A stretch of 64,000 nucleotides of DNA from Ramazzottius varieornatus (lineage: Eukaryota; Tardigrada; Eutardigrada; Parachela; Ramazzottiidae), in the NCBI GenBank assembly GCA_001949185.1, contig BDGG01000011.1:1063878-1127877 (forward strand), written 5' to 3'. Every line of letters starts with the position of its first letter. Within the stretch, counting starts at the first letter, position 1. The translations under genes and the position numbers were made by a program. Below the pieces are notes generated by a model that had not been told where the DNA came from, ran no database searches, and saw only the letters and a list, made by a program, of their open reading frames with translations. Positions 10,792 through 21,980 of the stretch are shown here, one piece after another.

Positions 10792-13620
10792 ATGCCTGTA
10801 CCACAGTTTATGGGAGTAGTAGGAAAGAAACTTGTAATCCGTTACGCGAATGTTAATGGAATTAGAAGCAAGAGCAATGAAGTGAAGAGATGGATGGAAG
10901 ATAGGATGGCGGACGTTGTTGCGCTGGTCGAAATCATGGCAGGACCATCTACAGCTGACTGTAGTTTCTGCGACCCTGCCTTCTACAAACTCCAGCGTCT
11001 GGATCGATATGGCTGCCAGACAAGTACAGGAGGTGGAGTAGCTCTTGTAATCAGGAAAGAGTTCCAAATTAGGAGGATGGTAGAGTACGAATTGGTTAGG
11101 CTAGAGGTTCTTTGGGTTGAAGTGATTGCTCTGCGCATGAACTTGCTCATTGGAGTCGTCCACGCGCCAGGCTACGACAGCGAAGTCTTCAGTAAGCTTC
11201 GCACCTCGATGGAACGGATTTCTCCACATCTGAGACGGAACATCCTTATGCTGGGCGATTTTAACTGTCCCAACATCTCCTGGTCAGACAAAGCTAGTGG
11301 ATCCTTGAAAAGAGAACGAGACCTGTTGTCGCTACAGAGTGAATTTCGTCTATGGCAGAAAGTTTGGCAGATTACCAGAGAACGAGGGAAAAGCTGTTCA
11401 TCGCTGGACCTTGTCTTCGTTTCGCAGCTCGGTCTCATACGCAACGTGAAGACCATCAAGCCACAGGCAGCAACTAACGATCACCATGGGCTACAGTACT
11501 TTCTGATGTTGATGACTCCGAAATTCGTCGTTAAGAGTAGAAAGCAGTGGAGAGTGGATGACGTCACATCTAATGAGTTCCGCGGAATGCTGGCTTCGGT
11601 TGATTGGAACGGCATGTTCGATGTACAGTGTAACTCTGACGTCGCGGTTACTCAAGACGGTTGGTTTCCGACGCTTTCTTCGTCCCTCCCTTTCGGCTAC
11701 GGTAGTTGAGTACCTACGAAAGTGCAGAGGCGCATATCAAAAATAGCGAAGGACAAAGGACCCAGCTGATCAGACAGCGTGGAAAGAATTGGGAGCGCAG
11801 AAGAACAAGTTGATCCTCCGGGACAAGCATCGTCGACTCAGAAAAATTGCCACATCCTCCAGAAGAAATCCAGCCGCAGTCTGGAAGTGTATTAAGAAGA
11901 ACACCGTCTGCAGTCCGATCCCACCGATTTCTGTTCCAGGCAGCGATGATCGATATCTGGTCTATCCGCAAGATAAGGCCGAATTCATCAGCAAGACCTT
12001 TGCCGATGAGCATGTCGACTGCCCGGTCCACTACAAGGCCCATCTGCCACCTCTGCCTGTCTGTCTCATGGAGCCTGCAATTTCGCCCCGATGTCCAGAC
12101 CTACTGATAACGACTACTGCCATCCTAACCATCACCAAGAAGTTGGACGTCAACAAAGCAGCTGGGTCATCTCTCATCACCAACCGTCTCCTCAAAGTTG
12201 CAGGTGTTGCCATCGTTTACCCCCTGTCAAGACTGTTCAACCTCATCATCCAAACTGGACAGTTCCCTACGGTGTGGAAGAAGGCTGACGTCGTTCCGAT
12301 ACCGAAGAAAGGAGGCTCCGCCTTTCGTCCCATCCTATCTTCCACCCTTGTCCAAACTCTTCAAGAAGATCCTTGCTGATCATCTGAGCAACTACCTGTA
12401 CCAGAATAAGTTGTCTGACTCAGTATGGTTTCAGGAAGCAAAGGTCGACAGAGATGCAGCTAGTCCAGATGTATCACCACTTCTCCCAAGTCTTGCTGCA
12501 GAGGAAAGAGGCCGACGGCATCCTGTTGGACTGTACGAAAGTTTCCGGCCGAATTCCGCATGACGTCATTGTTGACAGTCATTCCAAGCATGGAGTTACT
12601 GGTCGGCTACTGGCCCTGTTTTCGGACTACCTTCGAGGCAGAAGCCAGCGAGTGATGGTCGACGGATACTTCTCCGATGATCAGCCTGTGAAGTCTGGAG
12701 TTCCACAGGGATCAGTCCTTGGTCCGACATTCTTCACGGTTGCAGTCAACAGTCTTTCCACCTGCGTCAAGTCGACAGTTCTCCAGTACGCCGATGACGA
12801 CGTCCTCCATCGCACAGTAAGCAGTAAGGATGACTGTCGTGCCCCACAAGAAGACCTGGACAACCTTGCGGTGTGGTGTCGAAATTCTGGGCTAGACATT
12901 AGTTCCAGAAAGTCCCAGCACCTCCGGATCTCGAACAAGAAAAAGAAAACGGAGATTCCAGGTGGGTCGTACAAGTTCGCGAGTGATCCAATACCTGCCG
13001 AGAATGAGGGGGAATGTCTTGGCGTGACTTACTCTAGCCGACTTGACTGGACGCCCAGGTCGATAAGGTGACAGCAAAATGCAGGAAGAGGTTGTATGCT
13101 ATCAACGCATACTTCCCTCGGTGCTTCGGCTCGGTCAAGCAACTCCTGTTGAAGAGTATCGTGCGGCCAGTCATGGCTTATGCCTCGTCGGCATGGTCTG
13201 TTTCGGTGAAAGGTCTCTAACAGGCAGCTGGAAAATATTCAGAAGAAGTTTCTCCGCAGCATCAGACTCAGCAAGATGGAAACAACAGACAGTCACGACA
13301 CCGACTTTATCCAGTATCGGCAGCATCTGGCGGAAGTTCAGTGGCTTCCTCTCTAGCAAAGACGACTCGAAGGTATATTAATTAATGCTTATAAAATCAT
13401 AGCAGGTGTCTTTGCAGAGGGAAGCCGCATCATGAAGAAGGAGCTGCCAGGGAGATCAAGAACGCAGTCCAAGGAGTTTGTCCTCGCACCAGTCAGCATC
13501 GCCCCAGCTTCTTGCACCCTTCTCGATACCACGCTGTCGTCCTTCGCCTACATCGCGATGAACTTGTTGAAGGACCCTTTGTCTATCTGCTTACTACTGG
13601 CTCATTTAAGAAATATCTAA
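10792..13620 (+). mobile_element. Degenerate non-LTR retrotransposon (LINE; endonuclease + reverse transcriptase)
   Basis: The 5' frame (10792-11709) is an AP-type endonuclease: YANVNGIRSKSNEV at the start, LLIGVVHAPGYDS, MLGDFNCPNISW and SSLDLVFVS. Other frames then carry the RT domain: DVNKAAGSS, SGVPQGSVLGP, the catalytic YADDD and LGVTYSSRLDW. LINE C-terminal text (LRSIRLSKMET, NAYKIIAG) follows around 13230-13410. The protein is split over at least four frames by indels, so the copy is dead. EN+RT order and the SGVPQGSVLGP box fit the Jockey/CR1 supergroup. The 5' end is uncertain (possibly near 10430) and no poly-A tail or target duplication was fixed. It is a dispersed parasite and not a host gene. 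Confidence 0.9.
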
Positions 13621-14567
13621 AGTCTCTTAACTTTTCAGCTCTGAAAGGGTCTAAGGACCATCTTGACCACAGCTTGTTGATTGTGTAAATTTGGACATTT
13701 TGTATTTGTTCTAGGTGCTTTTCGCCTATTATGATCTTTTTCTACGGCGCTCCAGCCACTCTTTTTCAAACATTGTTCTTCATTCGCTCGACTTTGTAAG
13801 CTCATTTAACAATAAAGCGGTTATCCCGCGAATGTTTCACATTCAAGAAAAGATCTGTCGGGTGGTCATGGAAAAAAACATGAAGGTTGGCCGTTTCAAG
13901 TTGATAGGTGGCGCACTGTACATCATGTTCCCAAATTTCGGCCAATCGAGAACGTGGTGATTAGGCCTGTTTGGCGACTCTCCCCGTTTCGGCTAGGTTA
14001 AACAAGTCGAAAGCGACTTTCCCACTTCGTATTCTGAAAGCCCAAAATCTCGTCATGGTCCAGATCTTAGCTGATCATACGAGCTCTTGTTCATAAAGCA
14101 TGGAATCATGGTATCAGATTGGAAGTGGTATGATATCCTTCCTCAAACAGCGGGGCACAGCGCAATCACTGCAGAACGGTTTTCTTGGTTGGCGATGATC
14201 CAACGTACGTCACAACAGGCGTACAATTACAAAAACACCTCGAATAGAGCGGTTGATAATTGGTACACACACCAGATTACTTTTTGCAGGCTGTTATCGG
14301 CCAGGGACTCGAATATACATACTCATGGGGAATTTGTAGTCTATCCAGTTGCCAGCAGAGATCGTATAACGGCAAACGGCATCCCGCTCTTAATTATAGA
14401 GAATTAATTGAAAGAAAGTATCGGAGATGGTGGTCGGGACCTTACACCACAAGCACCAGGTTGTAGTGTCTGGACTCTGAATTTGATCCCTTTATTTTAC
14501 CTTCCTTTTCCCGAGACGCGCTCTCTGTGTTTTTGATTTCCGCTTGAAGCGCTATCACGCCGCGAAA
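13621..14567. other. Intergenic, LINE 3' flank
   Basis: It contains the probable 3' UTR of the retrotransposon and then AT-rich sequence with no coherent ORF. Confidence 0.4.
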
Positions 14568-15114
14568 ATGACTTCACTAGCCCATCCTATCGTTCTTGTC
14601 GCAGTCCTGCTCCTCATGTACCCACATGGCAAGGCGGATGGCTTCAGTGTTTATCAGCCTGGTGTGCTCCGTTTATCGAACATTGGATGTACACGTACGA
14701 AAAGAAAGTTTGGAACAGTAAAAAGTTTGGAACAGCCAATTCTGAAACAACGGAACGGAAATTCGTACGTTCGTGTGCAATTCACACCAATGCACGTTTT
14801 GACAATTCTCCACCGTTGAATTTTCAATTTGCCGTCTTTTCCGCCTCTTCCAAACTTTCCCTTCGTGCGTGTACGTGCAGGTCAACTATGTCGTCAATCT
14901 CCGAGGTGCGGAGTCTGCCAGTTTTAACATGTATCTATGCTTTCCAGGACTGCGGGCTTCAGGACGGTTTCGCATAACTAAGGGCGAGGTGCGCGAGCGC
15001 TCCCTCAAGAACCTTAAACTGCTGCTGCTGCATCACCAGCCGGTTTCAGGTCCATTCGGCGCATGGGGTCGTATTGCTGGTTTGCCTGGCACGTATGGAG
15101 GCGGACGATGGTGA
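14568..15114 (+). CDS. Small secreted protein or peptide precursor
   Basis: ATG at 14568 begins a signal peptide (MTSLAHPIVLVAVLLLMYP, then HGKADG). Preferred model: exon 1 14568-14661, intron 14662-14947, exon 2 14948-15114, phase 1, 86 aa, with mature sequence GFSVYQPG|LRASGRFRITKG and a Gly-rich C-terminus (GRIAGLPGTYGGGRW). A W-G-R site could be amidated after cleavage, but no dibasic sites frame it, so a neuropeptide role is only a possibility. Alternative: splicing exactly around the MITE at 14689-14874 gives a shorter product ending in four Cys (CQLCRQSPRCGVC). Transcript data would decide. Confidence 0.45.
14689..14874. mobile_element. MITE with GTACACG...CGTGTAC termini
   Basis: A 186-bp element: left end GTACACGTACGAAAAGAAAG and TTTGGAACAGTAAAAAG, right end CAAACTTTCCCTTCGTGCGTGTAC. 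The same terminal sequences bound the 1.45-kb element at 60433-61879. No ORF. It lies inside the intron of the small secreted protein gene. Confidence 0.8.
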
Positions 15115-15291
15115 TCGATGCTGGTTTTCAAGAGTTCTGTCCCAACCGGCTTGTAAAGTAGTTATTTTTTTCCTCTTATCCTATGGTGCACGCGCTCGGT
15201 CTCTCTAGCTTTCGGATTCAAGCGAGCACGATACTCGGACAGTTACTGTTGCCTTGCTCTTGCACGGGCTCGATCGAGCAGCTGACAAGGG

Positions 15292-15800
15292 ATTTACGCC
15301 GGTCCTGCCGCGCTGATTATCAAACCCCTTTGACGGATTGACAGAGGAGACTACTCTATTTTCGAAGACGGATAACCAGTCTGAAAGGGAATTCTGGAAG
15401 ACGCCACAGGCTTTGGAATTGATGGCCCGTTGACCGCTGCAGTGTGACGCGATGACGTAACGCGACGTTGATTGCGACGTTTCGACGACAAGAGGATCGG
15501 CTGTACTTCCGACTCTGCTCCAGATGGCCTGCTTTCGTGTACGCTCAACGCTGTAAGGTCTATGATTCGGCGGGAATTAGAAAATACAGCCGCCCAGCTG
15601 ATCGTCTTGTCGTCATAACATCGCAATCAACGTCGCGTTACGTCATCGCGGCACACTGCAGCGGTCAACGGACCATCAATTCCGAAGCCTGTGGCGTCTT
15701 CCAGAATTCCCTTTCAGACTGGTTATCTACCTCCAAAAATAGAGCAGACTCTCCTCTGTCCTAGTGGTCTGAGAATCGGCGCGGCAGGACTGGCGTAAAT
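15292..15800. mobile_element. Foldback element, about 0.5 kb
   Basis: Nearly the whole element is an inverted repeat. ATTTACGCCGGTCCTGCCGCG at the left pairs with CGCGGCAGGACTGGCGTAAAT at the right, and pairing continues through CGACGTTGATTGCGA, with arms of about 200 bp and a spacer under 100 bp. Some mismatches and small gaps. No transposase ORF. Confidence 0.85.
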
Positions 15801-17257
15801 TGCTTGTGAGTCTGTTGGACCAACTGCGAACTGCCAGAGTAGATTAGCCAGCGTAATTACTGCCCATACAGACACACAGTACAATCTAATTTTTTTCCAC
15901 GTCTCAAATTAGTAATTTGAGGAAATTGGTGCACGTAAGATCTAACGAGCTCAAGAGTAAACACATTAGAAATGTGAACCCAGGAACCATTTCCAGTCTT
16001 GAGAAATAAAATTCTGTTTTGACCAGCTTTATTAGCTTCAATATTGGGTCAAACGGTCGGCAATGCAAATTACCCAGTCGTATCGCAGTGCCAAAGATAC
16101 CGCGTTCTGTGTACTCGATCACCAAGCTTGAACCTTCAGCCTTTCGCATTGATACTATTGTTCGCTGAATCACTGTACGAGGCGAACGCATTCTCCGCTG
16201 TCACCCGAAAAATGCGTCAATGCTAAAGTTCCGTTTGCGACCTACAACAAAGGCATATAGGCGAGCCTTTGTGACAGCGATATGTTTGATACTAACTTTC
16301 CATCGTCGTTTTCCTCCAACACACGTATTTCAAGTGTGAAAAGTCAAATTCAGCAATCTACACGCAATGAGCAAATACAATCAGTCTGCGTCGTGACGTC
16401 AGCGTCCCCGGACGAGCGACAACTTGATAGCGAACAGTCCAAAGTACCCTTGAGGGTTTCCCGTCTTAAGCACTTAAAAGTGCATCTTGAGAAGCAGACA
16501 GGGATGTAATAGTCTCACGCCGTGTACAATCATCGATATTGACCCAAAAGTCTTGATTCGATTTTCCGCTCGTTAAGTCTAGCTTAACCATCCCCATTGC
16601 TTAGCACGTTCGCCCGCGACTAAAAATCAATTTTATTTGAACAATATTCACTTCCGCTATCTTCTGCATAACTGCCTTCACGACGTAACCCCACGTTGTA
16701 CTCACGCCTCTTTGATCGCTCTGTGGGTGTGCATCATAAGGGAGATAACTAGCCGGGAGGATCCGACCAACCCCTTAAACGACTCCCATTGTGCGACCTC
16801 GGTGAGTACGAAATACAATAGCAAACAATTCTAGCCCTCGATCAGTCCTGCGATCACCCACTGCAGGAGAAAATTCCCTGTGAACTTTCCATAAAATTTG
16901 AGTACAAATTCGATAAGTCGCGAACGAGTGCTCTGTGGTGTAACGCAAGCTTGATTTCGGCTATCCGTTCTCCGTAAAAGAAAATCGGTGAGGAGTGATC
17001 GGAACACAGCGTAGATTTGCCTCGACAGCTGACAAACCGCCGGAAGTAGTAAACAGTGCGACGTGCCTAAAGCTCTCGGGAGGAAAAGCGGCTGTCCGTT
17101 GTTCCTCACTTCGATCTGTTCCTTTCAGTGTGACTTGTCTATCATTCTTTTATCGAACACTGCACTGTTGACCAACTCGTCGCCTTTTCGCATTTCCGTT
17201 CTCTTACAGAACTTCGGTGTCCTGCCTGGACTCACACCAGCGAGAAGCTAATCAACC
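15801..17257. other. Intergenic; contains SCP promoter and 5' UTR
   Basis: No ORF with recognisable similarity. The last few hundred bases must hold the promoter and leader of the downstream Ca-binding protein gene. No TATA box stood out. Confidence 0.4.
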
Positions 17258-18918
17258 ATGGCTCTGTCTGACTTCCAGTCCAAAAAGCTCATCCACCTTT
17301 TCCGAACTTTCTTCGGTAAGTACCTTAGTTGAAGGTCGACGGTTTCAAGTGAATAAGCTCTTGATTGGCAGATCTGATTGACTCTTTGTAGACACCGACC
17401 ACAACGGTACAATCGAGAAGAGCGATTTCGATATCGTAGCCGACAAGATCTGCAAGTTGCGCTCGTGGGAACCCGGAAGTCCGCAGTACGGCAGTGTTCA
17501 CCAGAGGCTAGACACCATCTGGAAGGAGATCAGTGCCCATGACAGCGATGGCGACGGTCACATCTCCGAGCAGGAATGGCTTAACTTGTGGGCTGACGTC
17601 TTGGCCAAGAAAGGTAACGGCGGTGGCGGAGCCTGGATCAAGCACTACCAGGACTTTATGTTCGACGCCCAGGATATCAGCGGAGACGGCAGCGTGGACG
17701 AGAATGAGTTCGTGACGCTGTACAAGTGCTTGGGGATACCGGACACGCAGTGCAAGGACGCTTTCCAGAAACTGACCAATGTAAGTCTGAACTGGTTGTT
17801 TTCGGGTGACCACCTTTCCCACCCCTCCCCCCCCCCCCCCCGCTGTGAGAAATCTGAGGTTTTAAAGTCCGAGGAGGCCGGCAAACGACACGTGCAAGAA
17901 TTTCATACTGGCGCACGCGCTCAGTCAACAAGAGTGAGAAGGTGCGCCACTCAAGACAGCGATCTTGCACCATTCGTTTGCCCCAGCGCCATTTCATACC
18001 AGTTTCTGCCGTGATCATATAAAGGTTAGAATTGTCTTTAACCAGTAAGTGGTCCTGACCACTGGGAAGGCCGAGCGAATGCACCGAAGCAGTTGGCAGT
18101 TATACTAACCCATTCTCATTGCGCACCATAACGCAGAACAGCACTCCATAGTATTCTCCTCACCGCCTCCGCTACTTGGTCATCCACTGCCTGCAGTCTG
18201 GGGGCCGTCTACTGGCATCGCTGACATCAGGAGCTCCGTTCCCTGTAGATTCTGAGTTGGAGCCAGCTCTATCTCCATTTTCGGCGCAAAGCGGTTCAAG
18301 CTCTCCAAAACAGACAAAGCCCGGCGTTTCAGGTCTGTGAGAGCCCGCTGACAGCCTTGCCAGCTGCTCGAAGGATGTTGCCTCTTTGTACTTTAGCCTG
18401 TCGGACGGACAACACAGGTTTTTACTGATATTATGCTTAACGCACATGACTGGTTCGTGTGGTCGAATTTAGTCTCAGTGCGCTTATCGTGACAGCCACG
18501 CGAAGTTAGGTAGCGAGATTGGCAATAAAACTTTCTGCCACCCCGATGAGCTCGCGCATCGTTTTACACAACTGGGTTTGCGATATCGAAAAGCTTTATC
18601 ACTTTTCTCGCTCATGGTAAACGTGACAGACTCACAAAGGTCTCGCTTCGCTCGGCCTGACAAGCCATAAGGTTTCTTCATTTGTTATGGCTCATGTTTT
18701 GAATAGGTGTGACCGTGTGGGGCCGGCATCTGTGGTTATGTCCTGATTTTACTGCGAGCTGTGTTTCGTTCAGTGAGCGTGGATTTGACGACGTTGTTCG
18801 GTTTCAGGGCGGAGATGGTAAGCTGACCAAGGATGTCTTCATGCAACGCTTCCAAGAGTTTATCTCATCAGACGACAAATCGGCGGCAGGCAACTATCTA
18901 TTCGGCGGCTCGCTGTAG
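17258..18918 (+). CDS. Calexcitin / sarcoplasmic Ca-binding protein (EF-hand)
   Basis: Cytosolic EF-hand Ca2+ buffer or sensor. Exons 17258-17315, 17392-17780 and 18808-18918 give 185 aa, the usual family length. EF loop 1 is DTDHNGTIEKSDF, loop 2 DSDGDGHISEQEW and loop 3 DISGDGSVDENEF; the fourth hand is degenerate (NGGDGKLTKDVF). The end SAAGNYLFGGSL matches the calexcitin/SCP tail (...APGNFIFG in relatives, from memory). The motif KICKLRSWEPGSPQY between hands 1 and 2 is also typical. Intron 2 (1027 bp) is long for this window and contains a C14 tract and one AGTGGCGCA-type hairpin. The start ATCAACCATGG is a good translation context. Confidence 0.92.
17892..17973. mobile_element. AGTGGCGCA-family hairpin, SCP intron copy
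   Basis: Arms GTGCAAGAATTTCATACTGG and TCAAGACAGCGATCTTGCAC with the inner pair GGCGCAC/GTGCGCC. Same family as the OSGIN-intron copies. Confidence 0.65.
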
Positions 18919-20487
18919 ATATGATCGACCGGTGACTAGTTTCAACAAGATAATGTGGCCAGCAATCAAAGCCTGAACACAAAATTTTGCATTCTAATTT
19001 AATAATGTTTATCGCAAGGACGAGTATCTGCATACGATTATTTGCATCATTCTTGAGATACAGTGTCAACAAAAGATTCGTGGCGCGGCGTTCCTGATCG
19101 AAACGGACAGGTCGAAGCCGATTTCAAGAGAAGGGAGAAAAGGGGACGAAAAATGTATACTTGTACCGGATAAGTTCTCCCTAGTTATCCTAGACGACGT
19201 GGGCTACATCACCAATTATAGTATAATAATCAATACACCGTTGTACGGTACAACGTTAGCTGACATACCCGCTAAATCCTTATCTCCTTTTCTGGAACTT
19301 TGAACCTTGTCAGTATTTACTGACATTCTCCACAGCGTAGTTAATCAACACCGCACCTTCAAGCGTAGCAACGTGCGCATGCGCTGCCTCGCCAGCAGTG
19401 AGCTGTAACTGGTCGGTTGGCAGCTAGGAGGCTGTTACGCACTACCCATCGAAAATTTCCCAAGTGTCAGACCCACAAACCGAAAGTGCATCACACAAAA
19501 AGAGTTCATCGTAAAACAAAAAGGGAGTAAAACTGAAAAATGGCGCTTCCGCACGGGAATGGTAAGTGTTATTACACGCTGCGCTTGTAAGCTGAAGCTT
19601 ATGTAACAGAAGCGGGTCGTTGTCGGCTTCGACCTTGAAAAGATAAAAAACCGTACTTTTCTTGTATGTAACAGCTACAACCCTGTATGGATACTATTGT
19701 GGCCAAACTGTCGAAGAGAGGAGTTCCACTTTCTTGTAAATGATGAGTAGTAAGTGACAATTTGCTAAACACTGATCGTCCGAATCCCTTGTAAAGAGTT
19801 AATTATTTTACGCATATGTTTGGGATTTTTTTGCCCTCGATTAATCCCACAAAGAAAAGGAGGGAACCACTTTGCTGACATATCATTTCAATGTATCGCC
19901 TTTCAAACTCAGACAAAGCTCACCGTCGTGATAACAACCGACCACAAATTCTTTGACTTATCCGGAAGTTCCTCCGATCGGGGAATCTCATATCCACGAT
20001 ACACTGACTTCGCAAACACCATCCGACAAAACGTGGCCACGGAAATTAATTCATACATATGTACTTAGAAGAGGGAACTAGACGGGGTACGGCATTAAGT
20101 TGACCTACCGTTCGGTAGCCTCTGGTTTCTTCCTATGCTACATGCACAGTTCAGAAGCCTTCATCGCAGTTTACAGTCATGTCCTGCTTCTGCCTTCAGC
20201 CATACGGCCCATACTGGTCAGGTATTGGTGAGCGAGCTCGGTCCGGTGACACCAACCGTTCAGCCAGACACATTGCCAATCTACGTGATATTGAACCTGA
20301 GAGAAATTATTTATGGCACATATATACACCGGGTGTTGAACGGAGGTGACACTGTAAAGTGACTGTCACCTTGCCATGAAATACGACCATTGGATTTCCG
20401 AGGGTCAAAACGTGGCCTTGTTTGCATGATTTATGGTCTTCGAAGCGCTCCGTTTTGCAGCTGTCAGATAAGAGAAGAGACGCAACA
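18919..20487. other. Intergenic, with one isolated candidate first exon
   Basis: At 19540-19561 the sequence AACTGAAAAATGGCGCTTCC opens MALPHGN and runs into a consensus donor (GGTAAGTG). It looks like a first coding exon on the + strand, but no continuing exon was found before the teashirt-like gene. Nothing else was recognised. Confidence 0.3.
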
Positions 20488-21980
20488 TCATAGGCGTCCT
20501 CCATCAATAATATTCGGCCTGATACGAGGTATGCCAAAGTCCAAAAACCTCTTTAAAGCACATAAAGGACTAGGTTCTATCACAGACATCTTGTTATCTA
20601 CTTTCCCATCTTTCGTGGCCAGCTCGTTTTCCTGGACCATTCTCCCTTCAAGCCTACTTATGCTGCCATCTGTCCCGGTATCACTAGCTTGGTCCGCCAG
20701 AGGTCGCTCCAGTTTCATCTTCACAGTACCGTTTCTTTCACACTGCTCCTCACTCACCAGCGCTGTCGTCTTCGTAGAAGATTTTGATCTGTCTGGGCTC
20801 ACAGAGCCGGAAGGCTCTAATGTGTGAAATTCTGCCCTTCGTTTTATCACGGGAGTGAAAGCAGAGGGTCGTCGCAGCAGTCCATTTCGTTCTTCCGAAT
20901 TCGCTGGAAATTCTGAAACGTTCCTGGATGTAGTACTTTGGTCCAAGGAGGATTTTCCGTGAAGGTGAATGGACTTTGAGGAATACCATGCAGTTCGCGA
21001 TGTTAATAAACTTGTACGTGGAGGTTTGGTGGATTGCATTCGTTGTTCAACAGGCGCCGAATTCACCCTGGAGTTCTTTGTTTCAGTTGACTTTATGACC
21101 GGCACGTGCACCGTTGAGGTCTTGGCGCAATGCCGTAAAGACGTGGCATCTGGCCCAACAGTGATGTTGTCATGATGGCCGCTGGTCTTGATGTGTGCTG
21201 ACAGTTCCGTCAGGCTGTTGTACGAGTGACCACACTTGAGACATTTCAATATCCGACGTTTCTGCTCGACATCCTGTATCCACATATCCTGTCCGCGGAC
21301 CATCTTCCGAGGGAACTTTGCAGCGGCGATGCCCGTGGCGAAATACTGCTCCAGTTTAGCCGACAATTCTTGGAAAGAACCCATCACGTTGATTGGCTCT
21401 TTATTGTTACCTTCCAAGCTGGGATCAACCGACGGGGAAATTTTCGACGAGGTTTGGCTCGAAGACACGACGGTTTGATTACAATCAGGTGCAGTCTGCA
21501 ACAGAAACAACACAGGTGAACAAAAAAAACAACGAAGGAATGGACAAACAGCAAAGAAGTGACGGGTGATTGATGATAGACAGAAGGCGGACAGGTAAGT
21601 GCAGCGGTAATAAATCTCGCGAGTTGGCTGACAGAAAGCGAAACTAGCAGACAGTTATACTGTACCATTACAACTGGCTGTTTATTGTTGTTGTTGAAAG
21701 ATTTGTGCAGCCTTAAGTCCAGCGGCTGTTGGTCAGCTGATGGATGCGGCGAAGTGACAGGGTTCGCCGGTTTCGGCTTGGCTGAGAACGACGGTCTCTG
21801 CTTTGAGACATTTTCGACGCTGTTTGGGACACTTCCGGTCGCTCTACTTGTTGCAATGTTTTCCAGCTGGTTGGCAGGAGGATTTGTCTGCTGGTCATCG
21901 CCGCGTAGTTTCTTGACAATCTTTTCCAACTTTGAGACGGCGCTTTCTTCGTTGGCTAAAATGACGAACATCGTCAGCAT
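20488..21980 (-). CDS. tsh: Teashirt-family zinc-finger transcription factor
   Basis: Nuclear repressor and homeotic cofactor in arthropods (family knowledge). Two exons, 21980-21666 and 21495-20488, phase 0 across a 170-bp intron; 440 aa from the first ATG. Exon 2 carries the Teashirt signature FPRKMVRGQDMW followed by one C2H2 finger, ILKCLKCGHSYNSLTELSAH and IKTSGHH. Exon 1 carries QQPLDLRLHK, a CtBP-binding PLDLR motif as in Tsh/Tiptop proteins. The rest is Ser/Thr-rich and low complexity. Known Tsh proteins have three or more fingers; here only one is visible, so either further exons are missing or the protein is reduced. A possible acceptor just upstream of the ATG (GGAAACACAG) suggests an upstream exon. 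Confidence 0.8.

Noticed and set aside
10434-10856. 140-codon ORF as separate gene
   Set aside because: Lies at the 5' end of the retrotransposon and overlaps the endonuclease frame; more likely element 5' sequence.
17826-17842. C14 tract as a functional element
   Set aside because: Simple homopolymer in an SCP intron; its length is unreliable in assemblies.
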